A stretch of DNA of 14,248 nt from an uncultured Eubacteriales bacterium (GTDB lineage: Bacteria > Bacillota > Clostridia > Oscillospirales > CAG-382). The stretch is taken from positions 1 through 14,248 of the forward strand of contig CAKSCN010000053.1 in the NCBI GenBank assembly GCA_934444485.1, read 5' to 3'. Of this stretch, positions 6,795-14,117 are shown piece after piece. The notes under the pieces were generated by a model, which was not told where the DNA came from, did no database searches, and saw only the letters and a list, made by a program, of their open reading frames with translations. The position numbers and the translations under genes were made by a program. Position 1 is the first letter of the stretch, and every line of letters begins with the position of its first letter.

Positions 6795-8303
6795 ATGGTA
6801 AATTATGCGGAGGTTGCGGCGGTTGTAATATACTTTGTCGCAATGGTAGCCATCGGCGTCTACTTCTTCGTGAAGTCGAAGAACAGCACCGGTGAAAAGG
6901 AATACTTCCTCGGCGGAAGAAAAATGGGTCCGTGGGTAACGGCAATGAGCGCACAGGCGTCCGACATGAGCGCATGGCTTCTTATGGGACTTCCCGGAAG
7001 CATACTTGCATTCGGCTTCGGCAAGGCGTGGATCGGTATCGGTCTTGCAATCGGTACGGCGCTTAACTGGATATTCGTGGCAAAGCGCCTCAGATGCTTC
7101 TCAAAGGTTGCGGGCGACTCGATAACAGTGCCGCAGTACCTTTCCAACCGCTTCCTCACCAAGAGCCGCACGCTTCAGGTAATCAGTGCGATTATATTCC
7201 TCGTGTTCTTCACAATCTATGTTGCGTCGGCATTCGTTGCCGGAACGTCGGTGTTCACGACTCTCTTCCCGAGCCTTGATTCCTCCGTGGCAATGATAAT
7301 CTTTGCGCTTATCATTATCGTTTACACTTTCCTCGGCGGCTTCAACGCTGTTTGCTGGACAGACTTCTTCCAGGGACTTCTCATGCTTGTCGCAATCCTT
7401 GCAGTGCCGATCTGCGTTGCGAATGTCCTCGAGCTTGACCCAACACTTCTCACAAAGACGGTTATCGCTCCCGACGGTTCTGAGTGTGCGTTTACCGCAA
7501 ACTTCTTCAGCGCATCGTGGCAGGAAATCATCTCCGGTCTCGGCTGGGGACTCGGCTACTTCGGTATGCCTCACATAATCGTAAGATTTATGTCCATAGA
7601 AAAGCCCTCCATGATTAAAAAGAGTGCAACCGTCGCTATAATCTGGGTAATACTTTCCCTTGCGGCAACTATAGTTATCGCATACCTCGGCAGAATGACC
7701 GTCGGTATAGGCGAGGAGCTTCTCGCCGCAGGAAACCAGAAGCTCATATTCATCGCTCTCGCAAGACGTGTGTTCCCGTCGTTCATCGCAGGACTTCTTC
7801 TTTCGGCTATTATCGCCGCTTCCATGTCCACGGCTGACTCTCAGCTTCTCGTTGCGTCGTCCTCGTTCACGGTTGACATCTATAAGCCCGTGTTCAGAAA
7901 GAACGCCTCCGATAAGGAGATACAGCTTGTGGGTCAGATAGTCGTTCTCATCATTTCCGTTGTCGCTTTCTTTATCGCAAGCAGTAAGGCTGAGGGCGCA
8001 CAGGCAATCATGAACATGGTTGAAAACGCTTGGGCAGGCTTCGGTTCGTCCTTCGGACCGGTAATTCTTCTCTCGCTCTTCTGGAAGCGTCTTACATACA
8101 AGGGCGCTGTTGCCGGCGTATTCGTCGGTGCGGTCGTTGACGTTCTTTGGCTTGTATTCCTTTCCGCAAGCACGGGAGTATACGAAATTATCCCCGGCTT
8201 CATCTGCGGATTTGTTGCGGCTCTCGTTGTATCGCTTGCCGATAAAGCTCCCTCAAAGGAAATCTGCGATATGTTCGATGCGGCTTGCAAGGACGTTGAC
8301 TGA
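6795..8303 (+). CDS. putP: Sodium/proline symporter, PutP-like (SSS family)
   Basis: This is a membrane transporter of the sodium:solute symporter family (TC 2.A.21) that imports an amino acid with Na+, most likely proline. Its 502 residues equal the usual PutP length, with about 13 hydrophobic segments throughout. The segment MSAQASDMSAWLLMGLPG (51-68) closely follows PutP; Asp57 and Ser59 match the E. coli Na+/proline residues Asp55 and Ser57. Ser345 and Thr346 in SMSTADSQ match Ser340/Thr341, and YFGMPHIIVRFMSI (255-268) is also PutP-like. A GAGG site 8 nt upstream supports the ATG. It stands between a 244-bp regulatory gap and a strong terminator, so it is probably transcribed alone or with tetR. 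Proline specificity is inferred from these residues. No proline-catabolic gene is adjacent. Confidence 0.92.
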   Translation: MVNYAEVAAVVIYFVAMVAIGVYFFVKSKNSTGEKEYFLGGRKMGPWVTAMSAQASDMSAWLLMGLPGSILAFGFGKAWIGIGLAIGTALNWIFVAKRLRCFSKVAGDSITVPQYLSNRFLTKSRTLQVISAIIFLVFFTIYVASAFVAGTSVFTTLFPSLDSSVAMIIFALIIIVYTFLGGFNAVCWTDFFQGLLMLVAILAVPICVANVLELDPTLLTKTVIAPDGSECAFTANFFSASWQEIISGLGWGLGYFGMPHIIVRFMSIEKPSMIKKSATVAIIWVILSLAATIVIAYLGRMTVGIGEELLAAGNQKLIFIALARRVFPSFIAGLLLSAIIAASMSTADSQLLVASSSFTVDIYKPVFRKNASDKEIQLVGQIVVLIISVVAFFIASSKAEGAQAIMNMVENAWAGFGSSFGPVILLSLFWKRLTYKGAVAGVFVGAVVDVLWLVFLSASTGVYEIIPGFICGFVAALVVSLADKAPSKEICDMFDAACKDVD

Positions 8304-8323
8304 CAGATAATTTGATTTGTTCT

Positions 8324-8360
8324 CCCGGAGACGGTTTCGTGCCGCTTCCGGGATTTTTTT
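8324..8360 (+). terminator. Intrinsic terminator after the putP-like gene
   Basis: CCCGGA (8324-8329) pairs with TCCGGG (8347-8352). An inner CGG/CCG stem continues across a small mismatch. The hairpin is followed by A and seven T. It lies 20 nt after the stop codon. Confidence 0.92.
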
Positions 8361-8388
8361 CGCTTTACTCAAATATAACAATTTGTAC

Positions 8389-8417
8389 TTGAAAACACGG
8401 CGGCAATGTGTTATACT
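8389..8417 (+). promoter_or_regulatory. Promoter of the hydrolase-thiI-cinA-methyltransferase cluster
   Basis: TTGAAA (8389-8394), a 17-nt spacer and TATACT (8412-8417) form a strong sigma-A promoter 36 nt before the start at 8454. It follows the putP terminator directly. No other promoter is evident until 14003, so it likely serves all five genes. Confidence 0.75.
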
Positions 8418-8453
8418 CATAACGTGGCTTTTTACCCGAAAGGAAGGAACAAT

Positions 8454-9581
8454 ATGGAAAATATGACATACGAAAGCATAAAGGAAAAGATAGACGGCTG
8501 TCCCGACGGTCTGCGCTTTGCCGATTGCACGGACGAGCCGATAAAGCTCTACGGCACACGTGTGGAAAACGGCGTGTATGCAAAGGACTTCATAAGACTT
8601 CCGCATGACTGCGTGTGCGGCGACGGCGTTGACGATTTAAGACACATTTCGACAGGAATGCGTGTCCGTTTCATCACGGATTCAAACCGCCTTGCGGTAC
8701 TCGGCAAGACAGCCGCTGTCGGCGCATTCGAGGAAAAGTACGGCTTTGACGTGCGTGTGAAGTATGCCGACGGATATATGCAGAGCTACCACGCAATGAG
8801 AAACAACATCCCCTGCGATTCGCCAATGACCTCGGACGGAGAGTCTTTAACCTACCGTGAACGCAAAGCCTCTCTTTACTGCGGAAAGTATGTAACGCTC
8901 ATGGGCGGCAAAAAAGAAATCGAGATACTTTTCCCTCACTACTGCGAAACGAAGATGCTCAAAATAGGCGTCGCCGAGAACGCCTCGATTCTCCCTCCGA
9001 AGCCGTATTCCGTCGCAAAGCCGGTCGTTTTCTTCGGCTCGTCAATAACCCAGGGAATACGTGCGTCAAGACCTGCTTCAACCTACGAAGCGCAGGTGTC
9101 GCATATGCTCGACTGCGACTACATCAACCTCGGTTTTTCCGGAAACTGCCGTGCGCAGAAGCCGGTTCTCGATTACATCAAAACTCTTGATATGTCGGCG
9201 TTTGTGTACGACTATGACCACAACGCTCCCGACCCCGAGTTTTTGCGCAACACGCATGAGCCGTTTTTCCGTGAGCTTCGTGAGAAATTTCCGACTTTGC
9301 CGGTTATATTCATTTCAAAACCCGATTATCTCTGCGTTGAAAGAGACGGCGCACTCCGCAGAAACATAATCTACACCACATACTCAAACGCACTTTCAAA
9401 AGGCGACCGCAACGTGTACTTTATCGACGGTGAAACCTTGTTCCGAAAAGACGGCGTTGACCCGGCAATTTGCACCTTCGACGGCTGCCACCCGAACGAC
9501 CTCGGCTTTTGGTGCATGGCAGGAAGCGTTGCGGAAACTCTTGCGAAAGCACTTGAAAGGAGAGCGGCACTGTGCGAATGA
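8454..9581 (+). CDS. SGNH/GDSL-type hydrolase with N-terminal GxDLY-like domain
   Basis: This is a 375-residue predicted esterase; its substrate is unknown. The N-terminal half (about 30-185) resembles the beta-rich GxDLY domain found with Lipase_GDSL_3 enzymes, including FIRLP (46-50) and STGMRVRFITDSNRLAV (66-82). The SGNH core follows. GSSITQG (195-201) carries the nucleophile Ser197, NLGFSGN (225-231) the oxyanion Gly, DYDHNAPD (253-260) a likely block III Asn257, and DGCHPND (343-349) the catalytic Asp343 and His346. No signal peptide is visible, so it should act in the cytosol. The ATG at 8454 is chosen over an upstream in-frame ATG at 8406, because that one lies upstream of the -10 box; AAGGAAGG precedes 8454. 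Its stop overlaps the next gene. Related proteins act on carbohydrate esters, but that is only a possibility here. Confidence 0.87.
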   Translation: MENMTYESIKEKIDGCPDGLRFADCTDEPIKLYGTRVENGVYAKDFIRLPHDCVCGDGVDDLRHISTGMRVRFITDSNRLAVLGKTAAVGAFEEKYGFDVRVKYADGYMQSYHAMRNNIPCDSPMTSDGESLTYRERKASLYCGKYVTLMGGKKEIEILFPHYCETKMLKIGVAENASILPPKPYSVAKPVVFFGSSITQGIRASRPASTYEAQVSHMLDCDYINLGFSGNCRAQKPVLDYIKTLDMSAFVYDYDHNAPDPEFLRNTHEPFFRELREKFPTLPVIFISKPDYLCVERDGALRRNIIYTTYSNALSKGDRNVYFIDGETLFRKDGVDPAICTFDGCHPNDLGFWCMAGSVAETLAKALERRAALCE

Positions 9582-10123
9582 AATACAGCCCCAAAGGCGA
9601 CAAAAGACCGGCGCTTGCGGCTTTTACGCTGTTTTTGGCACTGACGGCGGTGAGTGCGGCAATGTTCGCAAACGGGCGCATTTCTCCGTGGATTCCCCAG
9701 CTTGCGGCGGTTATATTTGCGGTTTGCGCCGTGCAGGTTTACGTAAAATACATACTTTCGGAGTACAAATACGCCTTTGACGACAGAAACCTCTGCATAG
9801 ACAAAATCGTCGGAAGGAAGATTGTGCCTCTCGGTTCGCTCGACCTTTCGTATTCCCTTGCCGAGGTAATGAGCAAGAGTGAGTACAACGAAAAGAAGAG
9901 TACACTCCCTAAGCCCGATATAATGTTCAACTACTGCAAGACAATGCGTCTGCGCAATCCGTTCGTGTATCTTTTCGAGTTCAACGGAAAGAACGCACTT
10001 CTCACCTTTGAGCCGAACGGCGAGTTTGTCTGCGCGCTTAATTCCGTCATAAACAATTGCCTTGCACGAAAGGAAGAGGAAAACACGCCGAGCGGCGACC
10101 CCGACGACGGAGTTGAAATGTAA
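9572..10123 (+). CDS. Two-helix membrane protein of unknown function
   Basis: I do not recognise a named family in this 183-residue protein. After a basic N-terminus (MRMKYSPKGDKR), two hydrophobic helices lie at about 13-33 and 40-62 with a short loop. A soluble C-terminal part of about 120 residues follows, rich in beta-type sequence (YKYAFDDRNLCIDKIVGRK at 65-83, FVYLFEFNGKNALLTF further on), ending in an acidic tail. This layout recalls bacterial PH-domain membrane proteins, but weakly. The GTG at 9572 is chosen because AAGGAG lies 9 nt upstream. The ATG at 9578 would overlap the hydrolase stop as ATGA but has a 15-nt spacing. The helices predict the inner membrane with the C-terminus in the cytosol. 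It sits between the hydrolase and thiI in the same transcript. Confidence 0.82.
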   Translation: MRMKYSPKGDKRPALAAFTLFLALTAVSAAMFANGRISPWIPQLAAVIFAVCAVQVYVKYILSEYKYAFDDRNLCIDKIVGRKIVPLGSLDLSYSLAEVMSKSEYNEKKSTLPKPDIMFNYCKTMRLRNPFVYLFEFNGKNALLTFEPNGEFVCALNSVINNCLARKEEENTPSGDPDDGVEM

Positions 10124-10155
10124 ACGTAAAAAGCAAAGCTGAAAGGAAAATACAG

Positions 10156-11361
10156 ATGTTCAACGAAGTAATACTTTTAAAATACGGAGAGCTGATACTG
10201 AAAGGACTCAACAAGTCATACTTTGAGAATCAGCTTCTCAAGGACGCCGAAGAAAAGATGAAGCACGTCGGAAATTTCGAGGTGAAGCGTGCGCAGTCAA
10301 CAATATATATCTCTCCGCTCACCGAATCCGAGGATATGGACAAGGCTTTCGAGGCGGCACGCAGAATATTCGGAATTGCCGCTGTCTGCCGTGCGGCGTG
10401 CGTTGAGAAAAATATGGAGGTAATAGAAGAGGCGCTTCCGCTTTACCTTTCGGAGGTGCTTCAAAAGGCGAAAACCTTCAAGGTCGAAGCGAAGCGTTCC
10501 GACAAGAGCTTTCCTCTGAAGTCTCCCGAGATAAGCGCAGAGTGCGGCGGAGCGATACTTTCGGCATATCCGCATCTTAAGGTTGACGTAAACAATCCCG
10601 ATGTGACCGTGAGAGTCGAGATACGTGATTTCGGCGCATATCTTCACAGCGGTTCTGTCGAGGGAGCGGGCGGTATGCCTAAGGGAACCTCCGGCAAGGG
10701 ACTTCTCCTGTTGTCCGGCGGCATAGACAGCCCCGTCGCCGGTTACCTCATGGCGAAAAGAGGCGTGAACATCGAAGCTCTTCACTTCGAGAGCTACCCG
10801 TATACGAGCGAAATGGCAAGGGATAAGGTTATTGACCTTGCGAGAATAATGTCGCTTCACTGCGGAGATATTATGGTGAATATCGTCTCCCTCACGCACA
10901 TACAGGAGGAAATAATGCGCAACTGCCGTGAGGAATACTTTACCCTCATTCTCCGTCGCTTCATGATGAGAATTGCCGAGAAAATCGCCGTGCGTGCAAA
11001 GGCAGGTGCGATAATCACCGGCGAGAGCTTGGCGCAGGTCGCAAGCCAGACCATGGGAGCCATTGCCGTCACAAACAATGTCCTTGAAAGAATACCGATG
11101 TTCCGTCCGCTTATCGCAATGGACAAAGAGGAAATAGTGAAGGTCGCTCGCAGAATAGGCACGTTTGAAACCTCGATACTTCCGTATGAGGATTGCTGCA
11201 CCGTGTTTACGCCGAGACACCCCACAACAAAGCCTGTACTTGAAAATATAATCGCCGAGGAGCAGAAGCTTGACGTTGACGCTCTCGTAAAAGAAGCGCT
11301 TGAGTCACGCTACCATAAGTGGGCGTCGTTCGGCAGGGATGATGAGGAGATGAGCGACTGA
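10156..11361 (+). CDS. thiI: tRNA 4-thiouridine synthetase ThiI (no rhodanese domain)
   Basis: ThiI adenylates U8 of tRNA and inserts sulfur to form 4-thiouridine; in some bacteria it also supplies sulfur for thiamine. The 401-residue protein has an N-terminal ferredoxin-like region, a THUMP domain (about 60-165) and a PP-loop ATP pyrophosphatase domain with SGGIDSPV at 187-194. Conserved ITGESLAQVASQT (287-299) and YEDCCTVFTPRHPT (344-357) follow. It ends without the C-terminal rhodanese domain of E. coli ThiI, as in Bacillus. In Bacillus a dedicated cysteine desulfurase, NifZ, delivers sulfur; no such gene is nearby. Start ATG at 10156 follows AAAGGAAAA. It lies 32 nt after the membrane-protein gene, and its stop shares one base with the cinA start. 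Confidence 0.96.
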   Translation: MFNEVILLKYGELILKGLNKSYFENQLLKDAEEKMKHVGNFEVKRAQSTIYISPLTESEDMDKAFEAARRIFGIAAVCRAACVEKNMEVIEEALPLYLSEVLQKAKTFKVEAKRSDKSFPLKSPEISAECGGAILSAYPHLKVDVNNPDVTVRVEIRDFGAYLHSGSVEGAGGMPKGTSGKGLLLLSGGIDSPVAGYLMAKRGVNIEALHFESYPYTSEMARDKVIDLARIMSLHCGDIMVNIVSLTHIQEEIMRNCREEYFTLILRRFMMRIAEKIAVRAKAGAIITGESLAQVASQTMGAIAVTNNVLERIPMFRPLIAMDKEEIVKVARRIGTFETSILPYEDCCTVFTPRHPTTKPVLENIIAEEQKLDVDALVKEALESRYHKWASFGRDDEEMSD

Positions 11362-12611
11362 TGAAAGCTGAAATACTCTGCGTAGGAACGGAGCTTCTTA
11401 TCGGCGATATAGTCAACACAAACGCCGCATATCTGTCGAAGAAGCTTTCGGAAAACGGAATATTCGTTTATCATCACACAGTTGTGGGAGACAATGACGG
11501 AAGACTCAGAGAAGCTCTTTCGGACGCTCTCGGAAGAAGCGATGTCGTTGTGATGACAGGAGGTCTCGGTCCGACCTACGACGATATGACAAAGGAGACG
11601 GTAAGCTCGGTTATGGGCAAAAAGCTTGTCCGTCACGAAGAGTCCGAAAAGAGAATACTCGCGTACTTTGCGAGAACCGACCGTGTTCCGACTCCGAACA
11701 ATATGAAGCAGGCTCTCATGCCCGAGGGAGCGACCGTGTTTGAGAACAACTTCGGAACTGCTCCGGGCTGTGCCATAGAAAGCGACGGAAAAACCGTCGT
11801 AATGCTCCCCGGACCGCCCAAGGAAATGAAGCCGATGTTTGACGGCGAGGTTTTGCCGTACCTTCTTCGCAATTCGACGGAGGTGCTGGTTTCGGAAAAC
11901 GTCAATATCTTCGGAATGGGCGAATCGTCGGTCGAGGAAAAACTCCGTGATATAATGACCTCCGGCGACAATCCAACCGTCGCACCGTATGTGAATGACG
12001 GAGAGGTGCGTGTGAGAGTCACCGCAAGAGCCGAAAACAGGGAATGCGCTGAAAAGCTCATAGCACCCGTCGTCGAAAAAATAAAGGACATTATCGGAGA
12101 CTTTGTCTACGGCGTAAATGCGGTTTCACTCGAAAATGCCGTTGTTAAAACCTTTGCCGAAAAGGGACTTGCTCTTGCAAGCGCAGAATCCTGTACCGGC
12201 GGACTTATCTCAAAGAGAGTCACCGATATTCCCGGTTCGTCCGCAATGTTCGGCTACGGCGTTTGTACGTATGCCAACGAAGCCAAAGAAAAGATACTCG
12301 GCGTGAAGCACGAGACTCTCGAAAAATACGGCGCAGTGTCGGAAGCTACGGCACGTGAAATGGCAGAGGGACTTCTTCGCCTTTCCGGAGCGGACGTCGC
12401 AGTCTGCACAACAGGTCTTGCGGGTCCCGGAGGCGGCAGCGACGAAAAGCCGGTCGGACTCGTTTACCTTGCTGTCGGAACAAAGGACGGTATTACCGTG
12501 AAAAAACTGCTTCTCGGAAGAGGCAGAGCCGACGACAGAACCAATATACGCCTGCTTGCATCGTCGAACGCACTCTTTGAAGCACTCAAGTACGCCGAAA
12601 AACAACAATAA
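11361..12611 (+). CDS. cinA: CinA family protein (competence/damage-inducible, NMN deamidase domain)
   Basis: This is a full-length two-domain CinA of 416 residues. The N-terminal COG1058/MoCF-like domain (about 1-170) begins KAEILCVGTELLIGDIVNTN and has MTGGLGPTYDDMTKE (65-79) and LPGPPKEM (149-156); this domain has pyrophosphatase activity in some homologues. After a linker, the C-terminal PncC-type domain (about 255-412) has AESCTGGLIS (275-284), GYGVCTYANEAKEKILGV (298-315) and TGLAGPGGG (351-359). PncC domains hydrolyse NMN to NaMN in pyridine nucleotide recycling. The start overlaps the thiI stop by one base (TGATG), with GAGGAG upstream. The name is historical: competence or damage induction is not implied here, and no recA follows. 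Confidence 0.95.
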   Translation: MKAEILCVGTELLIGDIVNTNAAYLSKKLSENGIFVYHHTVVGDNDGRLREALSDALGRSDVVVMTGGLGPTYDDMTKETVSSVMGKKLVRHEESEKRILAYFARTDRVPTPNNMKQALMPEGATVFENNFGTAPGCAIESDGKTVVMLPGPPKEMKPMFDGEVLPYLLRNSTEVLVSENVNIFGMGESSVEEKLRDIMTSGDNPTVAPYVNDGEVRVRVTARAENRECAEKLIAPVVEKIKDIIGDFVYGVNAVSLENAVVKTFAEKGLALASAESCTGGLISKRVTDIPGSSAMFGYGVCTYANEAKEKILGVKHETLEKYGAVSEATAREMAEGLLRLSGADVAVCTTGLAGPGGGSDEKPVGLVYLAVGTKDGITVKKLLLGRGRADDRTNIRLLASSNALFEALKYAEKQQ

Positions 12612-12622
12612 GGAAAAGTGAA

Positions 12623-13843
12623 ATGGACGCAGAAACGAAAACCTACAACGCCGAGCTTTGTGACATACTGAAATCGCCGTCGTTTGACGGAGTGACAAAG
12701 CTCACGGTGAGCAATAAGAGAAACGCCGCCGCAAAGTACAATAAAATAACCGCACGTCGGATTTCCGTTTCCGGCAAAGAGGCGTATCAGCTCGAGTGCT
12801 TTACCGATAAGCAGTGCTTTCACGAAAACCTCGAACCAGATAAACTCCCCGAAAAGCTGTATGAACTTCTCACAACCGATTATCGCCAGCTTGACGGAGA
12901 AACTGTCCGTGACGGCGTGAGAAAAAGCGTCGCACTGAAAATTTCAAAGAAAGGCAAGGTTCTCTTTACGGAGAAGCTGATTGCCGGGGACGCCGTTAAA
13001 GTTGTTTTCGACCACAACCGCACGAAGAATTACATAATCCCCGAGGGAACGTATATCCCCGTTCTTCATGATCTCGGCGTTATAACCGCAGACGGCAAGG
13101 TCGTAAACAGAATGTACGATAAGTGGAAGCAGATAAACCGCTTCATAGAGCTTGTGAGCGACGCCGTGAAAAACGACAGCCGTGAGTGCTTCAACATCAT
13201 CGATTTCGGCTGCGGAAAGTCGTATCTCACGTTCGTTTTGTACCACTACTTTACGGCAATCCTCGGAAAAAGGGTGAATGTTGTCGGACTCGACTTGAAA
13301 AGCGACGTCATCAAGCATTGCAACAAGGCGGCTGAAAAATACGGTTATGAGTCGCTTCACTTTTTCTGCGGCGATATAAAGGATTACAGCGCAGACTTCA
13401 AGCCCGATATCGTGATAACTCTCCATGCTTGCGATACCGCAACCGACTACGCACTCTATAATTCGATAAAATGGGGAGCGGACTACATCTTTTCCGTACC
13501 CTGCTGTCAGCACGAGGTGAACGGTTCGATAAAAGCCGATAAGCTTTCCGCAATGTGCGGTTACGGCATAATAAAGGAACGCCTCTCGGCACTCGTCACC
13601 GATACTGTCCGTGCAAAGCTTTTGGAGTACTGCGGCTACAAAACAGAGCTTCTCGAGTTTATCGATATCGCACATTCCCCGAAAAACCTGCTTATCCGTG
13701 CGAGAAAGAGGGGAGTGCGCCGTGAAGACAGAGAGAGTGCTGCGGCAGAACTCAAAAAAATGCGCACAGAGCTTTCGTTTGACCACACGCTGCTTCGACT
13801 TGTCGAAGAGGACGGCAGTCTCGTCGGTGAAACACACCTTTGA
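12623..13843 (+). CDS. Class I SAM-dependent methyltransferase (Methyltransf_32-like)
   Basis: This 406-residue predicted methyltransferase has an unknown substrate. The first about 185 residues form a separate domain of lysine- and aspartate-rich mixed sequence that may bind the substrate. The Rossmann domain follows: motif I IIDFGCGKSYLTF (192-204), acidic motif II VVGLDLK (220-226), CGDIKDY (249-255), THE THLHACD-like segment TLHACDTATDYAL (266-278), and SVPCCQHE (291-298). The HACDTATD and PCCQHE pair is typical of the Methyltransf_32 group (PF13679), whose eukaryotic relatives include METTL25-like proteins. The start ATG follows AAGGAAAAG, 11 nt after cinA, and a terminator follows the stop. 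Sharing a transcript with thiI hints at an RNA substrate, but this is inference. Confidence 0.88.
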   Translation: MDAETKTYNAELCDILKSPSFDGVTKLTVSNKRNAAAKYNKITARRISVSGKEAYQLECFTDKQCFHENLEPDKLPEKLYELLTTDYRQLDGETVRDGVRKSVALKISKKGKVLFTEKLIAGDAVKVVFDHNRTKNYIIPEGTYIPVLHDLGVITADGKVVNRMYDKWKQINRFIELVSDAVKNDSRECFNIIDFGCGKSYLTFVLYHYFTAILGKRVNVVGLDLKSDVIKHCNKAAEKYGYESLHFFCGDIKDYSADFKPDIVITLHACDTATDYALYNSIKWGADYIFSVPCCQHEVNGSIKADKLSAMCGYGIIKERLSALVTDTVRAKLLEYCGYKTELLEFIDIAHSPKNLLIRARKRGVRREDRESAAAELKKMRTELSFDHTLLRLVEEDGSLVGETHL

Positions 13844-13853
13844 ATATGGTTTT

Positions 13854-13889
13854 GCGATCCGTGCCGCTCCCGGTATGGGTCGCTTTTTT
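13854..13889 (+). terminator. Intrinsic terminator ending the thiI-cinA-methyltransferase cluster
   Basis: GCGATCC (13854-13860) pairs with GGGTCGC (13877-13883). The stem continues inward as GTGCCG/CGGTAT around a 4-nt loop, making 13 pairs including G-U wobbles. Six T follow. It begins 10 nt after the methyltransferase stop. Confidence 0.93.
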
Positions 13890-13996
13890 ATACAGTAAAC
13901 CCATGCTGAGAAGCGATTTCACAAAAATATCACATAGGCTTTTCCGACCTTTCACCAAAGTTTACAAAATCAAACAGTGCAATTCACATAATTTTG

Positions 13997-14025
13997 TTTC
14001 AACGAAACGTCTAATGTGGTATAAT
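13997..14025 (+). promoter_or_regulatory. Promoter of ftsE (extended -10)
   Basis: A perfect TATAAT (14020-14025) is preceded by TGG, an extended -10 element. A weak TTTCAA (13997-14002) lies 17 nt upstream. The small inverted repeat GTTTC-AAC-GAAAC (13996-14008) covers the -35 area. Transcription would start near 14032, giving a leader of about 86 nt. Confidence 0.65.
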
Positions 14026-14117
14026 CACAATGTATGTCTGTACGGATGTGCGGACGCCTTCATTCTGATAATAAACCTAACTTATATATCGAAAAAAAGA
14101 AAGTCGAGGTGTATACA

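Noticed and set aside
8406..8453. Earlier in-frame ATG for the SGNH hydrolase
   Set aside because: It lies upstream of the -10 box (8412-8417) of a good promoter and lacks a ribosome binding site, whereas the ATG at 8454 has one.
10297..11220. Long open frame on the minus strand opposite thiI (307 codons)
   Set aside because: The plus-strand frame is unmistakable ThiI with PP-loop and THUMP regions. The antisense frame has no recognisable domain and is a by-product of codon bias.
12944..13837. Long open frame on the minus strand opposite the methyltransferase gene (297 codons)
   Set aside because: It lies wholly antisense to a gene with clear SAM-binding motifs and has no motifs or ribosome binding site of its own.
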